DNA of 64,000 nucleotides from positions 40,402,404 to 40,466,403 of the forward strand of contig CM037874.1 of NCBI GenBank assembly GCA_021292105.1, given 5' to 3'. The notes under the pieces were generated by a model. That model made no database searches. It was given only the letters and a program-made list of their open reading frames with translations, and was not told the DNA's origin. Both the position numbers and the translations under genes were made by a program. Shown here in pieces: positions 9,958 to 21,546 of the stretch. How positions within the stretch are numbered: position 1 is the stretch's first letter; each line of letters begins with the position of its first letter. Source of the DNA: Anadara kagoshimensis (lineage: Eukaryota; Mollusca; Bivalvia; Arcoida; Arcidae).

Positions 9958-11524
9958 AAAGGCGTATGTTCAAAAGTAAGAATTTTTATGCATGTAACCG
10001 CAGCAAACATGCTAACGCTCACCATATAAACGGGTTTCGATCCCGCCTCCAGTCCGATTTATAGGAACAACCCCCCCCCCCCCCCCAATTCAGTCTCCCG
10101 ATTTCAGAAAAGAATCTTTACCAATACGTCCGATACTCTTAAAATTTAAACCTGGTATTGCTTTTATAATCCAGCGATTTTTAATGTATAGAATTGTGAT
10201 TATTTTTCATATTCTTTAAGCTTTCATTTCATTATTGTTTGCGTAAAATGTATATTTCATTTTGTTTTGAGATATCACTTTACAGTTTTTGCCATTTTCC
10301 AACTCGAAAAAATCGGTATACACATGTCAAAATTGAATAATTTCACTGTTATTGGGGACAAGGTGCATATGTTGGTTTTTCTCTAAGACCTAACATTATA
10401 AGATATCTAATGCATATTAAAAAATTGTCAAAATGTGAAACAAAATGGCCACCAAAGGCAGGGAGACGTTACTCTTCCATTACAAAAGATTCTCGGCCAA
10501 AAATACCCAAAATGTGCACTTTCACGCCAAAATACGATGTATTTTTCGTTTAATTAGGATGGAAAACATTATATCATTTATCATTTGAAAGCGCTCTTTG
10601 TTTATACAATAAAACTAATAGCACGTTTTGCTCGTTTACGAGATAAACGAATTTTAAAAGATGGTGCAAAAATCGCATTACGAAACGCTATTGAGGGTCC
10701 GCAATATTGGCGGCCGAAATGTTAATATAGTTTCGTATTTCTTCAACTATGATTTACGAATTTGATATTTTTACAAACATTTAAACCAACTGAATGTATA
10801 TACTTTTTAGTAATTAAAAATGCAAAACGCGAAAGCGGTAATTTATGTTGCCATGGCAATATTCGCCGAGCAATTTTATGGTTAGACTGTGGACGAAAAT
10901 CGTGACGAAACTCTTTCGGTTTCGTGAGACCTGATTTTGATTATCCGTCGCCGCCATTTTGTTTATTTTGATTTTTAACATCCGGCGAAGCCATTTTGTT
11001 TGTTTTGACTTCACATGACCTCGCTCAAATATCGTATGATGTTGTTTGTTATTCAAGCATAGGCTTAACATTGTAATTCAACTTGTGACAAGGACAGAAT
11101 ATCACTGTTTTACTTATTTGGCATCTCCCATTATAAAAATGTTTTGAAGTCTGTTTCAAGATATCTCACGTCATCAGATTCCCCCGAACATTAACAGTTG
11201 TTCAACACGAGTCTTTTGACGTGCAATGTTTTGATAACAACCTGTTGTCGTCTAGTTATCTATAGTTATGGACTGACTCCGGGAATATAGCGTCCCTGCT
11301 CGATGTTTAGACGTCTTTCCCTTGCCCTCAATCCGTCAATGTGCACAAATAAATAGCTTGTGCACCAAGGGTAGGCATCGGCTCCTTGTCAAATGATTGG
11401 ACTTGTAAAATTATCATCACTTTCAACCTCGACCATAAAGTAAAGAGCATTAATCAAATCTCCATTGTTTCTTAGTATTTTCAGAACTAACAACAAACAA
11501 AAATAAAATACCATGCAAAAATTA
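9958..11524. other. No gene recognised; C16 homopolymer
   Basis: Contains a run of 16 C at 10071-10086. Stretches such as AAAATGGCC and CAAAATGGCGGC on either strand near 10440, 10700 and 10960 look like decayed repeat sequence. The 85-codon frame at 10814-11071 (minus) has no recognisable domain. Confidence 0.4.
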
Positions 11525-11770
11525 AGTATAATTACTTTATTTACAGTAGTTCGACATGTACGCTATCAACACGTAAAATATGAAACATTTCAAACAGTTT
11601 TAATTGTGATTTTAAATTAGTAACGTTCTTTTAAGTTTTAACACTATCCCTAGAGAATCCATTTTATCATGTGGCGCCTTTTGACTGCGGTCCACCTGTA
11701 GAACGGTGAAAACTACAGAACAGTCAAAGCAGACTGACGAAGCGATATGCACACAGGCGAGTGGTTTTCC
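11525..11770 (+). repeat. Permuted repeat, segment a (copy 1)
   Basis: Matches 26575-26770: ACAGTAGTTCG, GTACGCTATCA, TTTTAATTG, TTTTAAATTAGTAAC, CTATCC(C/A)TAGAGAATC and a GAAACTACAGAACGGTCAAAGCAG-type end (here AAAACTACAGAACAGTCAAA). Followed here by segment b. Confidence 0.7.
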
Positions 11771-11864
11771 TCTAGTCTATTAATAATTTTTAACAAAATG
11801 ACTGTATAATGACTAACATTTTAAGAATAAATATGAAAAATTGAATGTGTAAACAATTTCTTTA

Positions 11865-13205
11865 ATTTTCATGACAGCTGAGCAAAACGAAATATTTAAC
11901 CAATCCGAAATAACAGCTTATAACACGTGTGCGGTACTCGCTGTATGTACAGGTCTGGGATCCGCTCGCCAAACGGGGGATCGCCCGATCGGGGGAAGTC
12001 AAAGGAGGTAATTCTTTTGGGTGTACATGCGAGTACACAGAAGTGTTCCACTGACCGCGAGTAATACTACCTGATGTAAACACCCGGTAGATCATGCATA
12101 GATACTCGCGGTTGTGAATTAGGCTTTGTATATCCGACAGGCAACATTTTCCAATGATGGCATGGTAGATGCAATAAAAGAAGAACTTTTATATGAAAAT
12201 TTTTAATTAAACACAAATGGATTGTTAATTCTAATCTATAAATGAATTCAATTTAAAACATTTTAATAATACACTATGTTTTCTTGTTTTTTTCGATCAA
12301 TTACAGTTCTTCTTTCCTTTATTTTTAATTTATAAATAATTAGAAGAATTTTTGTATATAGTTTTTGACATATTTTCTATAAACTGAGTTCGGAATTCCT
12401 AGCAAGTAACTACAAAGCCAAATTTGATGATCAATCGTTATACCCTTAATCAAATGCAAAGATTAATCAAAGTACTGAAGGTACTGAAGCATCAGCTAAA
12501 CTGCGCAATTTGATAAACAAAAATGTAAAAATGAAACCCCGCGGCCTATTTTTAAAAAAAGGTAATCATATTTACTCGATTTTAAGCCCGTTTCTAGGCA
12601 AACATTGATATAATAATTAGTATAATTAAATATGCATGCGCGTTGTTGTGGTCACAAAAACGCTTAGACGCTTCATCCCCCGATCGGGCGATATAGATTT
12701 TTTCCCGTTTCGGGCGGATCCCAGACCTGGTGTATCAGGCGTTCAATGAATACCTCATTCATGTATCGGTTAAGGTGTATTTTCAAAATTCTTTGCGCCA
12801 GTAATGTGAGAACTACTATAAATGTAGCCATTGCATTGAACATGTCCCAAAAGCTAGAAACAATGATGCATATTCATTTTATATTTAATACTGTATATTG
12901 TATACATTGATTATTGTACACTGATACTGATGTTCTTATAAATGACGCTCAAATACCCGCACTATACAATAATAATTTGCGCAAGGTTTGTCAATTGTCG
13001 GTTGCCTCGCCTGTCCGATTTAAAAAAGATGGATTTTTATTACATATGGGACAATATGAGGGATTAAATGCATCCCAGAATTGCCCTTCGTAGCCCATTC
13101 CCCCATGGCATTTTCCCTATTTCCCCAATATCAACGATTTTCTTCCTGGCGTCTCCGACTCCCATGCCAATACTCCCAGAGATTTCTCTCTGTTAATAAT
13201 AATAA
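11865..13205 (+). repeat. Permuted repeat, segment b (copy 1), interrupted
   Basis: Matches 37550-38100: CATGACAGC, AAAACGAAATATTTAA, GAATACCTCATTCAT, TGATGCATATTCATT, AATGACGCTCA, GCGCAAGGTTTGTCAATT and ACTCCCAGAGATT. The hAT-like element at 11950-12730 interrupts it relative to the other copy. It ends at the border of the 3.4-kb transposon. Confidence 0.75.
11950..12730. mobile_element. ~780-bp hAT-like MITE
   Basis: Left end CAGGTCTGGGATCCGC and right end GGCGGATCCCAGACCTG are inverted repeats. The match continues through ATCGCCCGATCGGGGG for about 50 bp. Flanks TGTATGTA and TGTATCAG give an imperfect 8-bp duplication, as for hAT. The related copy at 37550-38100 lacks it, with a single CTGTATG at the equivalent site. 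No transposase frame. Confidence 0.7.
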
Positions 13206-13744
13206 TATAGTCTGGTAGAGGATTTTGAAAAAAACGCTTATTTTTCGATGTAGGGAGGACAACGTGTTCAAAGGTGGCAAGTTATGTCATAACCTTCTTT
13301 GAACTTTACTTTGATAGAATCGGCTTGTTGCCAAGCAAGATTTCACTCAGGGGCCATTGTGGGGGCAACTAAAGGTCAATGGGTGCAAAGTTCAAGTGAA
13401 AATGCCCATATTGACCTATACACAAATTCAAGGTGGCTTACAGAAGTTTTTCTTTATACATTTTGTCTTCTAAATATGTAAGTGGTATCTTCAAATTAAT
13501 AGAAAGTCATATCCAACTAATTCAGTCACTTATTTTCAAAGTTTTCCATGAAAAATAAGATTAGACGCTTGCACAAATTTGACCTTTACAAATATGATTA
13601 ATTTTGGCAAATAAATACTAGTACAAATACATTTGTGCATTTTAAATTGTTTAACAAAACTTTAGACTTCTGTTAAAATAATTTTACTGAATCATATTGC
13701 CCGTATTTATATAAGAATCCATTTTTAAAAAAAAGAAATCAAAG

Positions 13745-14870
13745 TACTGGTGGTACTGAAAGATTTGATTAGCTATAATGACTGTATCTATATAATAGTA
13801 TCAAGTGTTTCTCTTTTTCTCGTGGAAATATTAGTGAACTGTTGAAACACGAACTATTCCCAGTGTCGCCTATACCTGATACATCAGGACCCTTGTTATC
13901 TGCAGCCGACGAGTCGGATCTTCAAAATATCCCCGAGGAAGAAGTTTGCATGGAGACATTACTACCAAAATAATTAATGGTCAAACTTTAGTTGTAGCAC
14001 TGGGAAAACGGAAAGGCATCAAAACATTCGGCGAGTTAGGAAACACACAAACTGTTTTTATCAACGCGAAAGATAAATGTATTAAAATTGATGTCATTAT
14101 GATAGATATGACAACTAATTCATAAAAGGTGAAACCATCTAGAGATAAAAAAGGATCAGGTCTCCGTTCTGTAAGAAGAATTATTGATAATTAAAATGTC
14201 CCTCTGCCATCAAATTGGTAAGATTTTATCAGTTACCAAGAAAACATATAGGATCTCGTAGTAATCCAAGACACTTCTTAGCTTAGCTGAGGGTATCAGG
14301 GGGTCCAACAGACAGCATGTTTAATTCATAAAGAGGAAGGAGTGTAACCGTTTTAAAAGCTTTACACAAGGAAGCCGATACGTGAATTGTTCCCTATGGT
14401 GTTGATGCTTACATGCAAGGCTATAAAAGAACAGTTGTTGTCTGTCGTGATACTGATGACCTTATTCTCCTGTTGCTTTTAAATTTGGAAGTATGATTCC
14501 AGACCGGGACATCTAAAGTTCATCCCTGTTAATAGCATAAAATTATCACCTCTGAGGAGGAATAAGCTCCCAGTATTCCATGCAATTACAGACTGTAACT
14601 GTCAATTAACTTTCTGGACATTCTAAATACAGCATTCCGTGTTTCCAGGGAAAACACAGGTCTTCTTCCCACTCTTGCAAGAGGGAATTTTTCTGAATGT
14701 GTGAGTACAGATACCTTCATTGAATGTACGTAGCGAAGTTTCTTATCTACGATGTAAACTGTTCCTCTCAGGGGAAAAGTACAATTGAAAATTTGCTTCC
14801 AACATCTATACAACCGACCTACATATTCAACGTGCACACTATTAAACTGCTGTTTGGCTGCATTTAGTTA
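13745..14870 (+). pseudogene. Decayed 'HEADT/DTD' repeat-family protein
   Basis: The frame is broken many times, but ordered motifs survive: a 74-codon N-terminal piece ending at a stop near 13973, VALGKRKGIKTFGELG, NVPLPSNW (about 14193), HKEADT (14365-14382, then a TGA), VVVCRDTDDLILLL (about 14430-14470), LPVFHAITDCN (14564-14600) and HIQRAHY (about 14822). These match, in order, a large family of uncharacterised proteins found in many copies in bivalve, coral and sponge genomes. The H-E-ADT..DTD pattern suggests a PIN-like nuclease fold (inference). It is non-functional here. The 83-codon frame on the opposite strand (14586-14837) is antisense to it. Confidence 0.6.
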
Positions 14871-15479
14871 TACCTAGTATTTGTTCCGGATCCCCCCTCA
14901 CCTATAGGACACGGGTGGTGCTAGTCTCACTAACTTGCGTACTGTATGCCTTTAACTCCCAGTGGAGGTTAGTCCATCGACAAAATCCCTCAAACTGGCT
15001 CTGTTCTGCGCAATTTTACCCCCTCTGTTTCAATTCCAGAAACTTGTCTCAAGGTGTCTTTTATTCTTGTGTGTTTCATTTCAAAGTTTTGTGATGTTGT
15101 TGGCAGGTGTCTTGATGGTGTGAACTATCCATCTCCAATGTCGCTTTTGTGTTTGTGTTTTAAAACGACTTTGTTTTGTGATCCACCATAAACTTTTCGT
15201 TACTAATTGTGTCTTGTCATCTGGCAACAGGACCACGAACAATACTAGTTATTATACTTAAATCTGAGGTTTTTTTCACAAATTAAACTATTTTTTTGCT
15301 TAAATCTTACTTTGAACTTTAACTTTTCTAAGACAATTACAGGTCAAAGGATCATGAACAAAACTTAACTTTTTGGACTTAAGTTAAGGTATTTTCCTGA
15401 TGTTCACGATTATTTTCGGACAGTCTGAATGTGACTTAAAAACAATTTTAATGAGAAAATTATAAATTGATTGATTACA

Positions 15480-15797
15480 TGGGGTTTTACGGGCTTTACG
15501 TATTTTAGTCATATCAAGACGTCACCAGCTATAGGTTAAGTGGCAGAAATTTTTACCTTTGCAGTGAACTTAGGGAAATGTACAGGAAAAGTTCCTTAAC
15601 ATGTTACACCCGCCTTGGCACGGGGCATCGTTTTCTCTCTCAAAGGATCTCGTGACTTTCGTTTCTAAATACCGAGTGTTTGGCAAAAGAACAGTCATTA
15701 CCTTATTTCAAGTCTTGGTCAGTCCCAACTAGGGTTCGAACCCAGGACTCACCACATACGGGGAGTGAGCGCTCTACCAGTTGAGCTACAGTAGGGG
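15480..15797 (-). mobile_element. tRNA-derived SINE nested in left transposon copy
   Basis: Minus strand: A box TAGCTCAACTGGTAGAGC, B box GGGTTCGAACCC, then the family body (GACCAAGACTTG, GCCAAACACTCGGTATTTAG, CCCGTGCCAAGGCGGGT). It lacks about 22 bp present in the twin at 18669-19013, which accounts for most of the length difference between the two transposon copies. Confidence 0.85.
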
Positions 15798-16716
15798 TTT
15801 TTTACTGAGAAAATAACCTTTACCAAAATCATGTCATGCATTGCTGAAATGTAAATATAAATCATGTTGCACTACAAGATGTACATGTAGGGTATACAAT
15901 TTACAGTGGGTGGCTGTATGCACTTGCAATGGGACCGTTGAACCGTTGATTAGTTGAACCCTTTGAATGATAATGCCACAGATAGTGATATTGATGAATG
16001 AAAAGAAATCGTTATATGTGACTGATATATTCCAGAGATTCCCGTGACTATGCCTTGCCGATTACAGTACTTGCAGTACTTTGGTTTTAAACTTTTAATA
16101 AATTTCAAATTATCAGCTGGGTTTGAAACAAAATATTTGTTTTAATCAGTCATGTATTTACAAAAGAATTATATTTTAGCATTTTGATTCATGCTTTGAT
16201 GTTGAATGTATACTTTTATTTTATTCTATTTTAAACTTGTGTCAGAATTAAAAAAAAAATTGAAATATTAAAATTTTAGCCTAAACAGTCTCAATTAACT
16301 TCCTAGCCAATGTTAAAATACATGAAATGCTATGATTGCATGAGAACATATTTATTTGATTTATTTAAATCTCAGAAAGTATATATTTGGACAGCTATAA
16401 ACTAATAAAGATTATTTTTTGGGAAAAAACACTATCTGACCTTTGACCTTTTATCTACTAAACCAAGGATCGATCAGCTTGGCAACAGGTTGATTCTTGA
16501 CCCCTAACCTATGATGATATAAGACAGCTATGTTGCCAGCTTTGAACACTCATGTCCCCCTATTGTGAAATTTCAATTTTGTTTCCACCAGACTAATAAT
16601 ACATTTGCTTCATTGAATCATAAGCAGAGCAGGTAAAGAGTGATATTGGTCGCTCCCCACCTACAGTTTCCTGCAATGCCTATCTTCTAATTAAATCTAT
16701 GTCAGGTTGATACCGG

Positions 16717-16717
<1 letters not shown>

Positions 16718-16758
<41 letters not shown>

Positions 16759-16759
16759 T
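16718..16759. repeat. (ATA)n microsatellite
   Basis: Fourteen uninterrupted ATA/TAA triplets. Confidence 0.95.
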
Positions 16760-16870
16760 CTTAGACATCCAAACCGTGAAAGCTATGTCTGGTGGTCGAT
16801 ATGGGGTATTTTTCAAGTGATGAAAAATAAAATACTACAATAATACAAAACCAGACATAAAAGAAATAAC

Positions 16871-17258
16871 ATGATTACACACGTGGCGGGTGTAGCTAGC
16901 TAAACAGGAGGTGCTTACCCTTCCGGAGCATTGATTACACACGTGACGGGTGTAACTAGCTAAACAGGAGGTGCTTATCCTTCCGGAGCATTGATTACAC
17001 ACGTGACGGTTGTAGCTAGCTAAACAGGGGGTGCTTACCCTTCCGGAGCATTGATTACACAAGTGGCGGGTGTAGCTAGCTAAACAGGGGGTGCTTACCC
17101 TTCCGGAGCATTGATTACACACGTGACGGGTGTAGCTAGCTAAACAGGAGGTGCTTACCCTTCCGGAGCACTCGGCCTCACTTCCCTGGTGGAAGTTCTC
17201 GTGTCACACGTGGCGGGTGTAGCTAGCTAAACAGGAGGTGCTTACCCTTCCGGAGCAC
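16871..17258. repeat. 60-bp minisatellite, CCTTCCGGAGCA family
   Basis: Five head-to-tail 60-bp units (16871-17170), each with ATTACACACGTG, GTGTAGCTAGC, TAAACAGG and GCTTACCCTTCCGGAGCA. After a 34-bp CTCGGCCTCACTTCCCTGG insert there is a sixth partial unit to about 17258. Because 60 is divisible by 3, the minus strand keeps a repetitive 95-codon frame. This is not evidence for a protein. Related CCTTCCGGAGCACC tandem repeats are common in molluscs. Confidence 0.9.
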
Positions 17259-17499
17259 CCGACCTTACTTCCCTGGTGGAAGTTCACGTGTCTAACCTAA
17301 CTTGTCAGTTCCAAAGAATAGAATTGACAACTTTTAGATAAAAGACGAAGATATACTTATAATCTTATTGTAAAATTATAAAAATGCAAAATGTTGACTA
17401 TTGAGATTATAATCTAAATTAACTAATGACGTCATATGACTACAAACGCGTCTGACGTCATATTTATATTGTTGACGTCATATCATTTCGCATTGTGAA

Positions 17500-17735
17500 C
17501 TTCAATTTGGCACTGCCAACATTGCGCTGAAAATTAATTTGGCAGCAAGAGGGGTTTTTTTAAGAGAGACTATTTTATCATTCTCTTCAAGATAGAAACC
17601 AAGAACAATATTCTTCCATGAGATACCAATTTTTAGGATTACACCAATTTCAGACCAAAGACTATCAATATTTTTGCAAGAAAAAAGTAAGTGTTCTGAA
17701 TTTTCATCACAAGTCCCGCTGTTACTACTGTCCGT
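17500..17735 (-). pseudogene. LINE C-terminal zinc-binding domain remnant
   Basis: Read on the minus strand, about 75 codons are open: GTCDENSEHLLFSCKNID, then LWSEIGVIL, GISWKNIVLGF and ending near KLIFSAM. The C-x(n)-EHL-x(n)-C pattern followed by a tryptophan-rich helix is the zf-RVT region found after reverse transcriptase in many LINEs. No RT is nearby, so it is an isolated 3' fragment. Confidence 0.6.
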
Positions 17736-18668
17736 TTACTCTGCTGGAGAGAAAGGAACAACGCTAATATTTCAAAGATTTGAATGAAACATTTAAAAAG
17801 CAATTAATCATTTACTTACATTAGCCGAGTCGTTGCTAACAATCCTAATTTCAATCTAATCCATGCATTATAGTCTGGTGGAAACAAAATTGAAATTTCA
17901 CAATAGGGGGACATGAGTGTTCAAAGCTGGCAACATAGCTGTCTTATATCATCATAGGTTAGGGGTCCAGAATCAACCTGTTGCCAAGCTGATCGATCCT
18001 TGGTTTAGTAGATAAAAGGTCAAAGGTCAGATAGTGTTTTTTCCCAAAAATAATCTTTATTAGTTTATAGCTGTCCAAATATATACTTTCTGAGATTTAA
18101 ATAAATCAAATAAATATGTTCTCATGCAATCATAGCATTTCATGTATTTTAACATTGGCTAGGAAGTTAATTGAGACTGTTTAGGCTAAAATTTTAATAT
18201 TTCAATTTTTTTTTTAAATTCTGACACAAGTTTAAGATAGAATAAAATAAAAGTATACATTCAACATCAAAGCATGAATCAAAATGCTAAAATATAATTC
18301 TTTTGTAAATATATGACTGATTAAAACAAATATTTTGTTTCAAACCCAGCTGATAATTTGAAATTTATTAAAAGTTTAAAACCAAAGTACTGCAAGTACT
18401 GTAATCGGCAAGGCATAGTCACGGGAATCTCTGGAATATATCAGTCACATATAACGATTTCTTTTCATTCATCAATATCACTATCTGTGGCATTATCATT
18501 CAAAGGGTTCAACTAATCAACGGTTCAACGGTCCCATTGCAAGTGCATACAGCCACCCACTGTAAATTGTATACCCTACATGTACATCTTGTAGTGCAAC
18601 GTGATTTATATTTACATTTCAGCAATGCATGACATGATTTTGGTAAAGGTTATTTTCTCAGTAAAAAA

Positions 18669-19013
18669 CCCCTACTGTAGCTCAACTGGTAGAGCGCTCA
18701 CTCCCCGTATGTGGTGAGTCCTGGGTTCGAACCCTAGTTGGGACTGACCAAGACTTGAAATAAGGTAATGACTGTTCTTTTGCCAAACACTCGGTATTTA
18801 GAAACGAAAGTCACGAGATCCTTTGAGAGAGATTTTAAAAACCGATGCCGCAAAAAACGATGCCCCGTGCCAAGGCGGGTGTAACATGTTAAGGAACTTT
18901 TCCTGTACATTTCCCTAAGTTCACTGCAAAGGTAAAAATTTCTGCCACTTAACCTATAGCTGGTGACGTCTTGATATGACTAAAATACGTAAAAGCCCGT
19001 AAAACCCCATGTA
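18669..19013 (+). mobile_element. tRNA-derived SINE nested in right transposon copy
   Basis: Head with A box TAGCTCAACTGGTAGAGC and B box GGGTTCGAACCC, then the shared body. It includes the extra TTTTAAAAACCGATGCCGC segment missing from the left-arm twin. The tRNA-like head has no CCA-ready acceptor context and is not called as a tRNA gene. Confidence 0.85.
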
Positions 19014-19619
19014 ATCAATCAATTTATAATTTTCTCATTAAAATTGTTTTTAAGTCACATTCAGACTGTCCGAAAATAATCGTGAACATCAGGAAAATAC
19101 CTTAACTTAAGTCCAAAAAGTTAAGTTTTGTTCATGATCCTTTGACCTGTAATTGTCTTAGAAAAGTTAAAGTTCAAAGTAAGATTTAAGCAAAAAAATA
19201 AGTTTAATTTGTGAAAAAAACCTCAGATTTAAGTATAATAACTAGTATTGTTCGTGGTCCTGTTGCCAGATGACAAGACACAATTAGTAACGAAAAGTTT
19301 ATGGTGGATCACAAAACAAAGTCGTTTTAAAACACAAACACAAAAGCGACATTGGAGATGGATAGTTCACACCATCAAGACACCTGCCAACAACATCACA
19401 AAACTTTGAAATGAAACACACAAGAATAAAAGACACCTTGAGACAAGTTTCTGGAATTGAAACAGAGGGGGTAAAATTGCGAAGAACAGAGCCAGTTTGA
19501 GGGATTTTGTCGATGGACTAACCTCCACTGGGAGTTAAAGGCATACAGTACGCAAGTTAGTGAGACTAGCACCACCCGTGTCCTATAGGTGAGGGGGGAT
19601 CCGGAACAAATACTAGGTA

Positions 19620-20745
19620 TAACTAAATGCAGCCAAACAGCAGTTTAATAGTGTGCACGTTGAATATGTAGGTCGGTTGTATAGATGTTGGAAGCAAATT
19701 TTCAATTGTACTTTTCCCCTGAGAGGAACAGTTTACATCGTAGATAAGAAACTTCGCTACGTACATTCAATGAAGGTATCTGCACTCACACATTCAGAAA
19801 AATTCCCTCTTGCAAGAGTGGGAAGAAGACCTGTGTTTTCCCTGGAAACACGGAATGCTGTATTTAGAATGTCCAGAAAGTTAATTGACAGTTACAGTCT
19901 GTAATTGCATGGAATACTGGGAGCTTATTCCTCCTCAGAGGTGATAATTTTATGCTATTAACAGGGATGAACTTTAGATGTCCCGTCTGGAATCATACTT
20001 CCAAATTTAAAAGCAACAGGAGAATAAGGTCATCAGTATCACGACAGACAACAACTGTTCTTTTATAGCCTTGCATGTAAGCATCAACACCATAGGGAAC
20101 AATTCACGTATCGGCTTCCTTGTGTAAAGCTTTTAAAACGGTTACACTCCTTCCTCTTTATGAATTAAACATGCTGTCTGTTGGACCCCCTGATACCCTC
20201 AGCTAAGCTAAGAAGTGTCTTGGATTACTACGAGATCCTATATGTTTTCTTGGTAACTGATAAAATCTTACCAATTTGATGGCAGAGGGACATTTTAATT
20301 ATCAATAATTCTTCTTACAGAACGGAGACCTGATCCTTTTTTATCTCTAGATGGTTTCACCTTTTATGAATTAGTTGTCATATCTATCATAATGACATCA
20401 ATTTTAATACATTTATCTTTCGCGTTGATAAAAACAGTTTGTGTGTTTCCTAACTCGCCGAATGTTTTGATGCCTTTCCGTTTTCCCAGTGCTACAACTA
20501 AAGTTTGACCATTAATTATTTTGGTAGTAATGTCTCCATGCAAACTTCTTCCTCGGGGATATTTTGAAGATCCGACTCGTCGGCTGCAGATAACAAGGGT
20601 CCTGATGTATCAGGTATAGGCGACACTGGGAATAGTTCGTGTTTCAACAGTTCACTAATATTTCCACGAGAAAAAGAGAAAACACTTGATACTATTATAT
20701 AGATACAGTCATTATAGCTAATCAAATCTTTCAGTACCACCAGTA
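19620..20745 (-). pseudogene. Decayed 'HEADT/DTD' repeat-family protein, twin copy
   Basis: Mirror of 13745-14870 with the same stops and frame breaks, so the gene was already dead before the two copies arose. The best-preserved stretch is 20516-20740: 74 codons with an acidic serine-rich segment and a terminal LLPK. The 83-codon plus-strand frame at 19653-19904 is antisense. Confidence 0.6.
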
Positions 20746-21546
20746 CTTTGATTTCTTTTTTTTAAAAATGGATTCTTATATAAATACGGGCAATATGATT
20801 CAGTAAAATTATTTTAACAGAAGTCTAAAGTTTTGTTAAACAATTTAAAATGCACAAATGTATTTGTACTAGTATTTATTTGCCAAAATTAATCATATTT
20901 GTAAAGGTCAAATTTGTGCAAGCGTCTAATCTTATTTTTCATGGAAAACTTTGAAAATAAGTGACTGAATTAGTTGGATATGACTTTCTATTAATTTGAA
21001 GATACCACTTACATATTTAGAAGACAAAATGTATAAAGAAAAACTTCTGTAAGCCACCTTGAATTTGTGTATAGGTCAATATGGGCATTTTCACTTGAAC
21101 TTTGCACCCATTGACCTTTAGTTGCCCCCACAATGGCCCCTGAGTGAAATCTTGCTTGGCAACAAGCCGATTCTATCAAAGTAAAGTTCAAAGAAGGTTA
21201 TGACATAACTTGCCACCTTTGAACACGTTGTCCTCCCTACATCGAAAAATAAGCGTTTTTTTCAAAATCCTCTACCAGACTAACCAGACTATTACAGTTG
21301 AAAGGCCAGCTTCCAATATGGCTGATTTTTAATCACTTTAGTCACGGGACTTTTAGTTCAAATTTTGGTACGCGATCGGAAATGGTAGTAGGTCTCGAAA
21401 ATTTAAGTATGCTATTAAATGGGATCGTTATTACTTGAAATGACCAAATATTTTTAACAACAGATATTTTTTCCTTTAATTTATCTAAAAAAGAACCAAA
21501 TATATACAGAAAATTACGAGAAATACGTCTTGAAAGTAGGGGTTAC

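Larger units (their letters stand above)
13208..16595 (+). mobile_element. 3.4-kb TIR transposon, left copy of an inverted pair
   Basis: Begins TAGTCTGGTAGAGG and ends CCACCAGACTA. After the first 9 bp the two ends keep related blocks (GGACA..GTGTTCAAAG.TGGCAA, TTGCCAAGC), so the TIRs extend loosely to about 150 bp. TA at both borders suggests a TA target duplication. The 3.39-kb body contains a degenerate gene (+) and a SINE (-). It is almost identical, in reverse, to 17871-21282. The superfamily is not established; TA duplication alone does not decide it. Confidence 0.8.
16596..17870. other. Spacer between the inverted transposon copies
   Basis: 1275 bp holding, in order, the dispersed 49-bp repeat (16620-16669), an ATA microsatellite, a 60-bp minisatellite and a LINE zinc-finger remnant on the minus strand. 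No intact gene. Confidence 0.8.
17871..21282 (-). mobile_element. 3.4-kb TIR transposon, right copy of the inverted pair
   Basis: Begins TAGTCTGGTGGAAAC and ends CCTCTACCAGACTA; reverse complement of 13208-16595. It is 24 bp longer, mostly from an extra ~22 bp in the nested SINE. Predicted peptides from the two arms are identical or differ by one residue. A second CCAGACTA follows immediately (21284-21291). Confidence 0.85.

Noticed and set aside
10000..10062. tRNA-like GGGTTTCGATCCCG segment
   Set aside because: Only a B-box-like string; no cloverleaf can be drawn.
14586..14837. 83-codon frame present in both transposon arms (also 19653-19904)
   Set aside because: It is antisense to the recognisable decayed protein, and its conservation between arms only reflects recent duplication.
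16835..17122. 95-codon minus frame with repeated Cys pairs
   Set aside because: Translation of the 60-bp minisatellite; the unit length preserves the frame automatically.
16871..17258. CRISPR-like direct repeats
   Set aside because: Contiguous 60-bp units without variable spacers in a eukaryotic repeat context.
18670..18745. tRNA gene with good A and B boxes
   Set aside because: Followed by the conserved SINE body and repeated in the other arm; the acceptor ends do not pair as in a true tRNA, so it is a SINE head.
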